Of a stretch of DNA of 64,000 bases, positions 22,949 through 34,022 are shown piece by piece. Source of the DNA: Laguncularia racemosa (taxonomy: Eukaryota > Streptophyta > Magnoliopsida > Myrtales > Combretaceae). Below the pieces are notes generated by a model. The model saw only the letters and a list, made by a program, of their open reading frames with translations. It searched no databases and was not told the DNA's origin. A program made the position numbers and the translations under genes. The stretch spans positions 1,240,001 through 1,304,000 of the forward strand of contig JBBMOL010000193.1 in assembly GCA_037954665.1 (NCBI GenBank), in the 5' to 3' direction. Each line of letters starts with the position of its first letter. Position 1 is the stretch's first letter.

Positions 22949-23093
22949 TGATCTTTAATGAGGATGCACTCCTGAATCCTCATGGAACCTCAAGAGAATT
23001 AAAAAAAAAGCCCTAGGGGGAAATCATTTACTATTTGTTTGTTTGTTATTATTCCATGTTTTTAAACAGTTATCGGAATGAAATACTTGTAAA
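22949..23093 (+). other. 3' flank of gene A, shared with gene C
   Basis: The sequence from the stop codon through CCTCAAGAGAAT, AAAGCCCTAGGGG and TTTACTATTTGTTTGTTTG to AAATACTTGTAAA is nearly the same as 41645-41790 after gene C. This proves the duplication extends beyond the reading frame. It ends at the target duplication GTAAA (23089-23093) of the next element. Confidence 0.85.
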
Positions 23094-23602
23094 TGTTGAA
23101 TCTTGAATTATCCTTATGTGAAAATCATCACAAACAAAATACTAGATCTTTTCATGTTTGATCATTAAGAATTAAACAATAAATATGCGAAAGCGTACCT
23201 AAATCCATTGCGCTCCATGATTCTTAGATTATGCGTCGGCCTTCTAGGTCAATACGTTTCCTTTTAGAAAGATCATTTTATTTGTTTTCTCTCTATAATC
23301 TATTTGATGATGGGATACAAAGAGACAAGAAAGGTGTATGTTCTTATGACCTAGGGACCATAACCACTATTTATATAGATAACTATATGTTACCCTTTTG
23401 GTATTTCTATTTTAGCCTATTATAAAAATAGAAACTACCCATAAGGTCTCTACACATAAAAGGGATCATATCCTATTAGATACATTAAGACTCAAATAAC
23501 CAAATCTTATTGATTACTTTTAATTAAGCTTAACTTAATATGACAGCCCGCAACACATAATTGTTTCACATATAAGGCCAACGTTGGATTAAGGATCCAA
23601 CA
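23094..23602 (-). repeat. 3' LTR (left end) of the minus-strand copia element
   Basis: Ends TGTTGAATCTTG at the left and GGATCCAACA at the right in plus-strand reading. A minus-strand TATAAATAG box lies at about 23367-23377. A polypurine tract adjoins at 23603-23615 (minus strand CCAAGTGGGGGAT). Confidence 0.93.
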
Positions 23603-24041
23603 ATCCCCCACTTGGACTATATGTGTAACTTTACAATCATGTTTTGCAAAACCATATGAGCTCAAATTTGCTGTCATGAACTGAATGTATCTATAACCAA
23701 TCTGATCCATCAGTCATATCAACATAGGATAAAAAAGGTATTCATCACATTTATCGTAACTCTACCCATCAATGGTCACAATGCTGATATAATTGAATGA
23801 CATGGATCATGATATAGATGTGTAGCAAGAAAATTCCATACAATGTGATTTTAACATGTCTATTTTCTACTGGTCCACCATAAACCTTAATGAGATCAAA
23901 CCATAAACCAAAAACAGAGTATAGGCAAACAAAATGCTTTATTTCTGCAGAAGATATCCTAAAAAAAAAAAACATAATAAACCAAAATAACTTATTACAG
24001 TTTGTCTATGACATAAATGCATACAAGGTAACAAACTCCCA

Positions 24042-26604
24042 CTAAAACTTAATGTTACTGATGGTTTTGACACCCATATGAGCAGTGTGCTCATGAAATA
24101 GTTTGGGTTGCACTCCTTTAGTGAGTAGATCCGCGATCATGGAGTTTGTTCCTATATGCTCTATAGATAACTGTCCACTCTGAACTCTTTCTTTCACAAC
24201 TAGGAACTTGATGTCTATATGCTTTGACTTTGTTGAGCTCCTATTGTTGTTAAAATATAGAACCGCTGACTTATCGTCACAAAATAATTTAAGTGGCCTA
24301 TTAATAGTATCCATAATGCGCAGTCTTGTGACAAAATTCCGCAACCATATTCCATGATTGGATGCCTTATAACATGCTACAAACTCTACTTCCATAGTAA
24401 AAGAAGCAACAAGGGATTGTTTTATGCTCTTCGAAGAGACAGCTCCTCCAGCTAACAGATATATGTAGCCTGATGTAGACTTCATACTATCTTGGCATCT
24501 AGCAAAATCGGAATAAGTATACCCAACGATCTCGATTTGATCTGACTTCTGATAGGTAAGCATGTAATCTTTTGTTCTCTGTAAGTACCGCAAGACCCGT
24601 TTGGCTACTTTCCAATGGTCTAATCCTACATTACTCAAGTATCTGCCCAACATTCCTGTAATGTATGCAATATTTGGACGCGTACAAACCTGAGCATACA
24701 TTAGACTCCCTACTACTGATGCATAAGGAATCTTTTGCATTTCCTTTTCCTCAAAATCATTCTTAGGGCATTGACTAAGACTAAATTTGTCTCCCTTAGC
24801 TACAGGCGTATCACTTGGTTTGCAATTTTGCATGCTATACCTTTTGAGTACCTTTTCGATATAGCTCTTTTGTGATAATCCAAGAGTACCTCAGAGCAAT
24901 CTCGATGTATGTGTATTCCTAATACAAAAGAGGCATCACCAAGATCTTTCATCTCAAAATTCTCAGCTAGAAATCTCTTAGTTTTGTGCAATAAGCCTAT
25001 ATCGTTGCTAGCAAGCAATATATCATCAACATATAAAACCAAGAAAATATGCTTGCTCCTACATAACTTATGGTATATACAATCATCGACCAAATTCGTC
25101 TCGAAACCATGCGAAGTGATCACTTAATGAAATTTGAAATACCATTGTCAGGATGCTTGCTTAAGTTCATAAATGGATTTCTTAAGTTTACAAACCATAT
25201 TCTTTGGATCTCCTGATACAAAATTTTCTGGTTGTACCATATAGATCGTCTCATTAATGTCACCATTGAGGAAGGCGGTCTTTACATCCATCTGATGTAA
25301 CTCAAGATCGCATTGTGCCACTGATGCCATTATAATCCTAAAAGAGTCTTTCGAAGAAACCGGTGAGAAAGTCTCTTTATAGTTGATGCCTTCTTTCTAT
25401 GTAAAGCCCTTTGCAACAAGACAAGCCTTGTACCTCTCCACATTGCCTTTTGAATCCTTCCTGGTCTTAAATATCCATTTGCAACCAATGGGCTTCATAC
25501 CTTCTGGCAATGGGATAAGATCCCAAACTTCATTGTCTTTTATAGACTTTATCTCTTCATTCATGGCATCAATCCACTTCTGAGATTTAGAACTTTCAAT
25601 GGCTTGATGGAAGTTAATTGGATCATCTTCCATCATTCCAATGTTAACCTCATGTTCTTGAAGAAATACGATGTAGTCATCTGGTAGCGCACTTCTTCTT
25701 TGTCTAGTGGATCTCCTCAATGGCATAGGTTCTTGAGGTGGTAGAGTTTTTTCTTCTAGAACAGTATCTTGAATGGGATCTCCAATATTGTCTTGTTCTA
25801 TTGTGTCTTAAAGAAGATCAAGAATAGAATCTTGACCAAATTCAATATACCTGTGGGAATATCAATGTATTCCTCTTCAAAGACAATATCTCTAACCGTA
25901 TCTCCCCCGGCAAACTCGACATCCTCAAAGAATTGAGCATTTCCCGACTCAAATATCGATTTAGTTGTGGGATCATAGAACTTGTAACCCCTTGATCTTT
26001 CAGAGTACCCAATAAAATAGCAACTTACTGTTCTTGAGTCCAGTTTCTTTTCATTGGGCTTATAAGGTCGTGCCTCAACTAGACATCCCTACACATGTAA
26101 ATGTTTTAGACTAGGCTTTTTCCCAGTCCAAAGTTCATAAGGGGTTTTGTTAGTTGCTTTTGTTGGAACCCTATTAAGGATATATGCTGCAGTCTTAAGT
26201 GCTTCTCCCTAGAGTGATCCTGGTAAGGTTGAGTGACAAATCATACTCCTTACCATGTCCTTAAGCGTTCTATTTCGTCTTTCAGCAACACCATTTATGG
26301 TGGGCGAACCAGGCATAGTGTACCGTGGGATAATACCGCATTCCTCTAGGAATTTAGCAAAAGGTCCTGGACGTTGTTCACCCGAACCATCATATCTACC
26401 ATAGTATTCGCCACCACGATCAGATCTAATGCTTTTAATCCTTTTGTTGAGTTGATTCTCAACTTCAGCCTTATAGTTTTTAAACATATCCAAGGATTGT
26501 GACTTTTCATGAATGAGATAAAGATAGCCATATCGTGAGAAATCGTCTATGAACGTTATAAATATTGTTGACCATTCCAAGCAACTGTAGGGAATGGGCC
26601 ACAA
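24042..26604 (-). pseudogene. copia integrase, RT and RNase H (minus strand)
   Basis: Integrase core 26209-26604: FITFIDDFSRYGYLYLIHEK, IRSDRGGEYYGRY (catalytic Asp), then GSPTINGVAERRNRTLKDMV (catalytic Glu). A linker with stops follows (25730-26208). RT: 25397-25726 (IDAMNEEIKSIKDNEVWDL, then KARLVAKGF-type end with Cys for Arg), 25148-25330 (DVKTAFLNGDINETIYMVQP, KKSIYELKQAS), 24800-25123 (LVLYVDDILLASNDIG, with the YVDD catalytic pair). RNase H: 24042-24833 (KIPYASVVGSLMYAQVCTRP, then SDFARCQDSMKSTSGY, FCDDKSAVLYFNNN, HIGTNSMIADLLTKGVQ). Breaks are few, so this element decayed less than the other copia copies. Lineage matches the element at 44497-50832. Confidence 0.9.
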
Positions 26605-27410
26605 ATATCTGTATGTATAAGTTCTAAGACGTCTAAGGTCCTATTGGCTTCAAATATCCTTTTATTGGTTTGTTTCCCCTTTATACAGTTAATACAATCA
26701 TCAAAATCTAGAAAATCCAAGGGGTTTAGAATTTCATCTGACACAAGTCTCTCCATTCTCCATTTGGAGATATGACCTAATCTTTTGTGCCATAACGTAG
26801 CTAAATTTTCATTAGTTAATTTTCTCTTTATACCTCGTGTACTTACTTGTAGGGATTCATTAAATGAAGCAATAATATCAATCAAGTAAAGATTATCATA
26901 AACAGATAGAGAACCAGATCCAACTAATTTTAAATCATGACACAAACTAAATTTCTTATTTCCAAATGAACAAGAATAACCAAATTTGTCCAAAGTAGAA
27001 ACATAAATCAAATTCCGTCTAAATGACGGTACAATGAATGTTTCATTAAGATCCAAATAAAATCCAATTTTTAATAATAATCTAAACTTCCCAATTGCTT
27101 CAACTTCAACTGTCTTGTCGTTACCCACATAGATGTATCTTTCACCATCACTTGGTTTTCGGCAATGTAGGCAACCCTGCATAGACACACTAATGTGAGT
27201 TGTTGCACCAGAATCTATCCACCAAGTGTCTATGGATACCGAAGTTAAATTAACCTCAGAAAAAACCAAATTAAGAAGTGTACCTTTCTTAGCATGCCAA
27301 GCATGATAATTAGTGCACTGCTTCTTATAATGCCCTACAGCTCCACAAAAGTGACAACCAATACCATTTGATGCATCTGACTTCTTTGGTTGTGTCTTCT
27401 GAGGTGCCAT
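26556..27410 (-). pseudogene. copia nucleocapsid end, protease and integrase N-terminus
   Basis: A 284-codon open frame. It has an intact zinc knuckle (CHFCGAVGHYKKQC, residues 19-32), the protease active site DTWWIDSGATTHIS (near residue 62), RRNLIYVSTLDKFGY, the GAG-pre-integrase motif LWHKRLGHISKWRMERL, the integrase HHCC pair (DDCINCIKGKQTNK) and the first catalytic Asp in LIHTDICGPF. The frame shifts at the WNGQQYF block near 26560-26600, where the integrase core continues in another frame. Confidence 0.9.
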
Positions 27411-28103
27411 ATTTGCAGCTTCTTTATCCCTTTTCCTTTTATTATCCTTATTTCTATTCTTAGGGGTTAAGGCTAGGTGAGCACTCTCAATCTTATCTTA
27501 CTTTAGCCTTTCCTCTTCTTGAACACAGTGTAAGATGAGCTCATTCAGAGACCAAGTCTCTTTCTAACAATTATAGCTCACTTTAAACTGGCTAAACTAT
27601 ACTGGAAGAGAAATTAAAACCAAATGCACTAGTAAGTCCTCTGTGAGGTCTAGCTTGAGTGCTCTTAGCTTGGAAGCAAGATGAGACAACTCCATGATGT
27701 ACTCCCTAATATTGCCCTTGCCTTTGTACTTCATTGAGATTTGGTTTGCCAGGAGTGTATTTGTTTCTGCCTTTTCATTCTTAGCAAACATTTTCTCAAT
27801 TTCATCAAGGAACTCCTTAGCCTTAGTTATCTTATCAGATATTGTACCTCTAAATGCTTCTAGAATGGCCTTCTTCATGATCATCATACACATGCGGTTT
27901 GATTTCTCCCACTTTTCTATCTCCCTCTTGTCATTAGAGGTACTCTTATCAGTAAGAGGTGAAGAAGAATCAATCCTTAACACAAGGTAGAGATCCATAA
28001 CTCCAAGTACTATCAATAGATTATCTTTCCATGACTTGAAGTTAGTGCCATTTAGCATAGGAATGGAATTGATGTTCGTAGTAATATTAGCAGGATTATT
28101 CAT
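27411..28103 (-). pseudogene. copia gag, N-terminal part
   Basis: Minus-strand ATG at 28101-28103 opens 168 codons: NSIPMLNGTNFKSWKDNLLI (the conserved N-terminal gag block), LGVMDLYLVL, KWEKSNRMCMMIMKKAI, and the UBN2 core KYKGKGNIREYIMELSHLAS. It ends at a stop after VHLVLISLP (near 27597), where related elements go on with PAQYNQFKVSYN-type residues; coding signal continues to the nucleocapsid frame that starts at 27410. Confidence 0.87.
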
Positions 28104-29585
28104 AGCTGAATGAGAACAACAAACAAATAAACAAGCTTACATAAGCCTTACAACAAAATAATAATAAATTTAAATAAAGGTAAACCCCATCTCAAAATAC
28201 CGGATAGCCCATTAATATTTCATCTTTGGACAAAATATTAACTACTAAGTGGTATCTTGGTATAGTAATCAAACACTGACAATAAGAACATATCAAACAA
28301 TAAAGCTTCCTTTGGGCCGATTTATTGTTCACATGTAAAACCAAATAATCATCACAAGTTTATTACCACAGGTGCACTTTCAATTCTGTTAAACATTAAC
28401 CTTCCTTTAGGCCAATTAAAAATTCACAGAAGTTATAAGCACACATCCTTTTATATTTTGAAATGAATTGATTTCTACAAGAGGGACTACTTTGGCAGTA
28501 TGTTGCTTCAATTAATTCATCTCAAAATACATATAAACATACCAATATTCAAATTTAAAATTATATCAAACATTGAGTCAAAGGCAACTCTAATTATAGT
28601 TAAAAACTTATTGGGTCTAAGCACCCATATTCAAACATGACTCAATAATTCAAGTATTAAAATTAGAGTTTAAAAGAAAAATTGGTGTACTTAAATATCA
28701 ATCTATAAGTGATTATGAATATGTATTTGAGTACATGGTTGAAGGTACAGCCGTGTATGTTAGCCTAAAAAACTAACATAATCTTACACGGTTTGAGTAC
28801 ATGACTGAAGGCACGGTCGTGTATGTTGGCCAAAAACTAACAGAATGTTACACGGTTTGAATACACGGTTGAAGGCACGGCCGTGTATGTTGGCCAAAAA
28901 CTAACAGAATGTTACACGGTTTGAATATACAGCTGAAGGCACGGTTGTTTATGTTGGCCAAAAACTAACAGAATGTTATACGGTTTGAATACACGGCTGA
29001 AGGCACGGCTGTGTATGTTAGCCAAAAACTAACAGAATGTTACATGGTTTGAATACATGGCTGAAGGCACGGCCGTGTATGTTGGCAAAAAAAAAAAAAA
29101 ACTAACAGAATGTTACACGGCTGAAGGCACGGTCGTGTATGTTAACCTAAAAAACTAACAGAATGTTACGCGTTTTGAGTGCTCGGCCGTGTATAACTAT
29201 GGGTCGAGACTATGTATACGGAAGAGTTTGGTCGTGGAGGAAGCAACGTGATGCATCGTTTATTGATGCGGTTCCTAATTCATTCGAAAACGGACCGTGA
29301 AGAAAACCTTAATTCACCGTGGTGAATTACAATCACGGAAAGCAAAATCACCGTGTAGAGATCCGATAACATATCGGAATCATGCCATTCCTAAATACTG
29401 TTCGTGGAGACAATATTGAACAAGACAATGGCCATTGATTTTGACAAATCCAAGAGTTGAGGATTCTTTTATGGAGACAAACGTTTACATGTTTTAATGT
29501 TTGTCCAAAACCTAATATCCATAATTAGAGATAATAACACCTTATAAAAAATTACAAAAGTAATTCCTAATGATCAAATAATGTA
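28104..29585 (-). other. long leader between primer site and gag
   Basis: This 1.5-kb untranslated region of the minus-strand element has no open frame of note. It holds the tandem-repeat array at 28731-29190. Leaders of this length are seen in the sister element at 44497-50832 too. Confidence 0.8.
28731..29190. repeat. seven-unit 64-bp tandem repeat with CACGGCCGTG palindrome
   Basis: Units of 64 bp, each running through GAAGGCACGGCCGTGTATGT, TGGCCAAAAACTAACAGAAT and GTTACACGGTTTGA. Unit variants include ACGGTCGTG and ACGGTTGTT; one unit has a 15-A run at about 29087-29101 and the next is shortened. On the plus strand the segment ACATGGCTGAAGGCACGGCC GTGT matches the LTR repeat unit at 13555-13740 closely, although the host element here runs on the minus strand. 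Confidence 0.9.
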
Positions 29586-29598
29586 GGCTCTGATACCA
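29586..29598 (-). other. tRNA-iMet primer binding site
   Basis: Minus strand TGGTATCAGAGCC, two bases inside the 5' LTR (right LTR) of the element at 23094-30110. Confidence 0.95.
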
Positions 29599-29600
29599 AT

Positions 29601-30110
29601 TGTTGAATCTTGAATTATCCTTATGTGAAAATCATCACAGACAAAATACTAGATCTTTTCATATTTGATCATTAAGATTTAAACAATAAATATGCGGAAG
29701 CGTACCTGAATCCATTGCGCTCCACGATTCTTAGAGTGTATGGTCAGCCTTCCAGGTCAATACGTTTCCTTTTAGAGAGATCCCTTTATTTGTTTTCTCT
29801 CTTTAGTCTATTTGATGATGGGATACAAAGAGACAAGAAAGGTGTGTGTTCTTATGACCCGAAGACCATAACCATTATTTATATAGATAACTATATGTTA
29901 CCCTTTTGGTATTTCTATTTTAGCCCATCATAAAAATAGAAACTAACCATAAGGTCTCTACACATAAAATAGATCATATTCTATTAGATACATTAAGAGT
30001 CAAATAACTAAATCTTATTGATCACTTTTAATTGAGCTTAAATTAATATGACAGCTTGCAATACATAATTGTTTCACATATAAGGTTAACGTTGGATTAA
30101 GGATCCAACA
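29601..30110 (-). repeat. 5' LTR (right end) of the minus-strand copia element
   Basis: Same termini as the left LTR. The minus-strand TATAAAT box is near 29873-29885. Followed on the right by the target duplication GTAAA and then by sequence that continues the gene A flank. Confidence 0.94.
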
Positions 30111-32002
30111 GTAAATTCATAGGTCTTGTGTTAAAAGGATTCTTTTAACATTTCCACAGTAAAAGATGATGTTATATATTTTAAAATAGGAAAATGCAAG
30201 CAGGTGCATTAAGGTAACTTCAAAAGAATTTACACAAAAAATAAAAAGAAAAAAACTAAAAATTATATTACGGTAAGGTAATGTCTTCCTTCCATTACTT
30301 AATGACGCTACTCCTACTTCTAATTGGTAATTGCAATCAACAGCAAATAAAAGGAACTAAAAACACACGAAATGAAGTGGCTCGAAACGGAAATAAAACT
30401 TATGAAATCCACAGTAGTTTTTGTTGATGTTGAACACAATTGTAAGGATTTCTGGACAAATAATAATGGTAATAATATAATGGTTCATCTTGGGTAAATA
30501 CTAGGTAGTTTAGAATTATATTCAATGTTAATGGCCTTCATAACGTTTCTGTGGTATCATGTCAATATTTTTTTTTTAAGAAAAATTTCTGACTTTTTAA
30601 TTTATTTTTAAGGTTCATAAAAGTTCCTAATATTTTCTTTTTTTAGGTTGTGGGTCTTGTTGAAAACATATACTAGCCTTTGAAAGTTGTTGTTGCATTC
30701 TTCTAACATTTGTCAAAATTTTAAAGAAAGAAAAAGAAAAAGAAAAAAGGTAGATGGCCCCTAATAAGGACCTCGATTTTTGTAAGGACCTTTTGCTATT
30801 AATGTATCACCCCCAAAAAGAGTGCTTGACCTGGGAATGGTGTAAAGAAATGAGTATTAAACTTACCGAAGTAATGTTAATGTCAAGGGCCCATTTGGGA
30901 TTCCCAAATATTATAGGAATTTTTTTTTTAGGAAACTCTCCGTTTTATCAATAAGGTAAGTTTCTTAAAAATTTTGTAAACTTTTTGGGAAAATAGCACT
31001 ATTTTAACAAATGAAAAATTAAAAAAAAAAAGAGAAAAATTTATGGGTTTTTTAGTAGAGAAACCATTTTTTTTTTCAACAACCTCATCTCATAAAAAAT
31101 CCAAAAAATAAGCTCCTAGCCTAGGGATTTCTGTGAAGGAATGGCCATTGTACATGACCTAAATGTTGGGATAGTATTGAAATAAGTTTCCTAAAAAAAG
31201 TCTGTAATATAAATTAGTAGATAATTAATGAATTAATCTTCTATTATTAGTTTTTTTTTTGTTCCTAAAAATCTCTACCATTAGATCTTTTAAATCAACT
31301 CAATGATAATTTATTTTAATAATTACCCTTAAATGGTTCAAAGAAAGTTGTAAGTACAACTAGGTGTTTTGTGAATTCTATGTGTATGTACACTCGATCA
31401 GTGGACATGCTCTACAAAAATCCTTCCCAGAATAACTAAAGTAAAATTTAGCCTAGTCAAAGTTAACTGATCATTTTGTTTCTTCAGTTTATTATAATAC
31501 TTCCCATCAGGGGATTGGGTTCTATCATCATAAAAATATAGCCTATAACATGTAGTTAATTAGTTTTAAATAAATTTAGGAATCTTCCCTATTTTCCTAG
31601 CATCAACTGGAAATTTGACCAATATAACTTTGCCTGCGACCCTGCGTTTTTAACGTTGAAGTGCAATTTAATGTGATGTTTCAAATTACGTAGGGTCCAA
31701 GGAAAACTTTCTCACCTTGCCAATCTAAAGAGCATGCTTAGTCAAAGTGCTAAACAACACTGTGTGACCCAGAACCTTCAAGGAGCACGATGACATTTCC
31801 ATCAAGAATTTTCTATGTACCCGTGTCACTTTTTTCTTTGGAAGTTGATTTAATTCCAAACCAATCATGTCGCCTTCATGGTGTCTTCTGTCCCTTCTCG
31901 GAACTTTCCCGTCTAAAGAAGTGTCTCCAAGGCATAAAAAATGACTAAATCCACACATTCCCTCATTTCCTAGAAACTGAATACCCCAACACTAAAGAAC
32001 AC
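30111..32002 (+). repeat. spacer between genes A and B, duplicated between C and D
   Basis: From GTAAATTCATAGG onward this spacer matches 41787-43320 in order: AAAAGATGATGTTATATATTTTAAA, ACCTTTTGCTATTAATGTATC, CCCATTTGGGATTCC, GCATCAACTGGAAATTTGACC and CTTTGCCTGCGACCCTGCG blocks are all present in both. Small indels separate the copies. A 118-bp part (30843-30958) also occurs at 33905-34022. No protein is encoded. It presumably includes the distal promoter of gene B. Confidence 0.85.
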
Positions 32003-32010
32003 TATATATA
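32003..32010 (+). promoter_or_regulatory. TATA box of small gene copy B
   Basis: TATATATA 101 bases before the ATG at 32111, the same distance as in copy A. The leader includes CATTTAGCTTCTGCTTCCAC and CAATAACAAAACCCCC. Copy D lacks this TATA because its upstream sequence carries a deletion of roughly 60 bases. Confidence 0.6.
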
Positions 32011-32110
32011 TGCCCATTGTGAAGAGTAAATTTCTTCATCAGAAAACTTAGAACTCGTCACAGTTCATTTAGCTTCTGCTTCCACCATCAATAACAAAAC
32101 CCCCAAAAAC

Positions 32111-32332
32111 ATGGCTTCCTTCTCGAACTTAGTTAAATTTGCAGGTTGCCTCTGCAGCCAATCAAGTAAGGTTATATGTGAAAAGCAAGTTCTAAAGAGC
32201 AGTTCAGACACAGAAGTACACGATAGCCTTGGCGAAAGCAAATTAAAGAAAGAGAATAACACAAGCAAGAGGAAGTCTCCTTCCATACCTATGACTTATT
32301 TCCCCATAGGATCAAGACTCTCACTTCTGTGA
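32111..32332 (+). CDS. small plant protein, copy B, the only intact member
   Basis: A 73-residue reading frame with a TATA box 101 bases upstream. Parts: hydrophobic N-terminus MASFSNLVKFAGCLCSQSSK with two cysteines; a polar, lysine- and serine-rich middle; and a C-terminus SIPMTYFPIGSRLSLL just before TGA. The C-terminal block is conserved in copies A, C and (decayed) D, while the middle differs, so the tail is probably the working part. There is no clear signal peptide or full membrane span. I do not recognise the family and assign no function. It sits between two duplicated spacers and, unlike its three relatives, has no stop, truncation or insertion. Confidence 0.6.
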   Translation: MASFSNLVKFAGCLCSQSSKVICEKQVLKSSSDTEVHDSLGESKLKKENNTSKRKSPSIPMTYFPIGSRLSLL

Positions 32333-33150
32333 TTGAAGTTGCAAGGCAACATGGAATTCATGTCCTATTTATTGTTTCCAACCATTTCTTTCCTTTTGCA
32401 TGTACTATATTTTAATTATCATGTTTCGTTTGTTTAGGATGCCATATAATTGATTCTTTTTACTTATTTTGGATTTTCTTCTTTCCCCTTTTTGGTTTAT
32501 ATTGATATTTTTAATATATTTGAGTCGTCTTACTATACTGTGCTGCATATATATATATATATATATAATATATAGGTCTAAATTAAATGGTTCCTATTGA
32601 AAATTTCAAAATGTAATATGACTCTTACTGACCATGTCAATAAACCTTAACATGTAAATACGACCCTTTTGGCAAACTTGTTTTGTGGGTGAAACATGTT
32701 TATCAATATCAACAATCTGAAATAAATCCATAACACAATTCTTCAGATTTATTGAAAAAATTATACAGAAACAAAAATCTTCATAATATTAGAGTCCACA
32801 AGAGGAAATTACTTAAACATGATAAACTACATTTCCTTAAAAGTTTTCACCAAATTGATATCTTCTAGGCATTAGGAAGATAGCTAGTTAGAGGAGGGAT
32901 TAACATACGAAGACAAGCAAGCTGGCAATGTCAATACTGAGTAATATTGTAATATTCAACAAATTACAAGAAAGTACTCAACATGGAGCGGAAATTTTTC
33001 TCGAACGAAAGACGCTTAAATTGCAGTTTTATGTTGGATTTCCTCGATTCCTTTTCTTTTTTTCTTTTTCTTTTTAATTTTCTCAAATCATCATTAGCAA
33101 AAGTAGCCATGCCCTGTTAATAATGTTGTTCTAGTTTAAGTTATTAAGAG
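32333..33150 (+). repeat. 3' flank of gene B, duplicated after gene D
   Basis: 32333-32929 matches 50953-51539, and 32930-33150 matches 62908-63120 (CAACATGGA, ACGAAAGA, AAAGTAGCCATGCC and TAGTTAATAA-type blocks). The break between the two matched parts is the unoccupied site (GTCAATACT at 32930-32938) of the inverted-repeat element at 51549-62907. An AT tract lies at 32548-32572. Confidence 0.82.
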
Positions 33151-33586
33151 GGGAGGGATAAATTGATTAATTATAAAAATTTTGAATTTTTGCAAATAGA
33201 CTTAAATATGGCATGAAAACAAACAAATAAAAATATAGTAGATAAAAAGGTAAAAAAAAAAGAAAAAAAGAAAATCAAGCAAGCTATTTATAGATGCTCT
33301 ACCTTGAGTGTCGATCCTTTCTTCTTGCTCAATTGTTAGGGACTCCGTTTTCAACACCGGTATCTTTATTCTAATCCAATAAAAATAAAAATAAGATATT
33401 ACATTCAATTTGTTCACACCTTGGCTTCAAATACTCTACTCTATCTATCTAGCCTACCCTTAAGGATATATACAAATTTATAGAAATATAAGTAGTCTCT
33501 CACTAACATAAGTCTCAAGCTCTCAAGAAATATTAAGGGAAGTTGAGAAAATAAGAATTTATATCCCCCATATTTCAATTTGAATA
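33151..33586. other. unassigned sequence left of the Sirevirus LTR fragment
   Basis: No recognisable coding. Homology with the D flank fades here. The minus frame 33202-33417 has no domain I know. Confidence 0.4.
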
Positions 33587-33905
33587 TAAAATGAAAATAA
33601 ATAAAAAATAGGGCAGTTTTTGAGTTAGTATTTGAGTTTCATAGATGTTCTTTCAATAGCTAGATATAGTTCTTTCTCTATCTTGAATTTTTAAATTGAT
33701 GTTGTATTTATGATCTTCCGATGACCAATGGCTACTTAGCCGATTTAGATTGAACTAGTAAGATCATCTTGATATTTTAGACTTCAATGTAAATATCCGG
33801 TTGCACAAAATCCTCCATTTGAACATTGGAAATCAAATTTGAATTTAATTATGATCTCTTCAAAATTTTTTAATAATGGGGTGTAAATAAATTTGAATTA
33901 TTGTA
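33587..33905 (-). repeat. 319-bp Sirevirus LTR fragment, first copy
   Basis: Nearly the same as 37151-37469, both from TAAAATGAAAATAAATAAA to GAATTATTGTA. In the second copy the sequence runs on into a Sirevirus-like LTR, so this is an isolated LTR piece. Read on the minus strand it carries a CATAAATACA box after TGGTCATT, as in an LTR promoter. Confidence 0.75.
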
Positions 33906-34022
33906 TAAAGAAATGAGTATTAAACTTACCGAAGTAATGTTAATGTCAAGGACCCATTTGGGATTCCCAAATATTATAGGAATTTTTTTAAAAGAAACTC
34001 TCCATTTTATCTTTAAGGTAAG
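33905..34022 (+). repeat. stray 118-bp fragment of the A-B spacer
   Basis: TAAAGAAATGAGTATTAAAC through CCCATTTGGGATTCCC to TAAGGTAAG matches 30843-30958 and, less well, 42473-42592. It sits out of order between genes B and C, cut on the left by the LTR fragment and on the right by a gypsy LTR. It may be what is left of a further copy of the module. Confidence 0.75.

Larger units (their letters stand above)
23094..30110 (-). mobile_element. Ty1/copia retrotransposon, complete with LTRs and target duplication
   Basis: LTRs at 23094-23602 and 29601-30110 (TGTTG...CAACA) bound a 7.0-kb element read on the minus strand, so the right LTR is its 5' end. Target duplication GTAAA at 23089-23093 and 30111-30115. 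The homologous unoccupied site is TTACTTGTAAATTCATAG at 41781-41798, which confirms the ends independently. Inside, 5' to 3' on the minus strand: primer site, a 1.5-kb leader with tandem repeats, gag, protease, integrase, RT, RNase H, and a polypurine tract. The LTRs differ by about 35-45 positions by eye, so the insertion is not recent. The coding sequence is broken by a few stops and shifts. Confidence 0.95.

Noticed and set aside
28731..29190. CRISPR-like array of palindromic repeats
   Set aside because: The units are whole 64-bp tandem copies with no unique spacers, lie inside a plant retrotransposon leader, and there are no cas genes.
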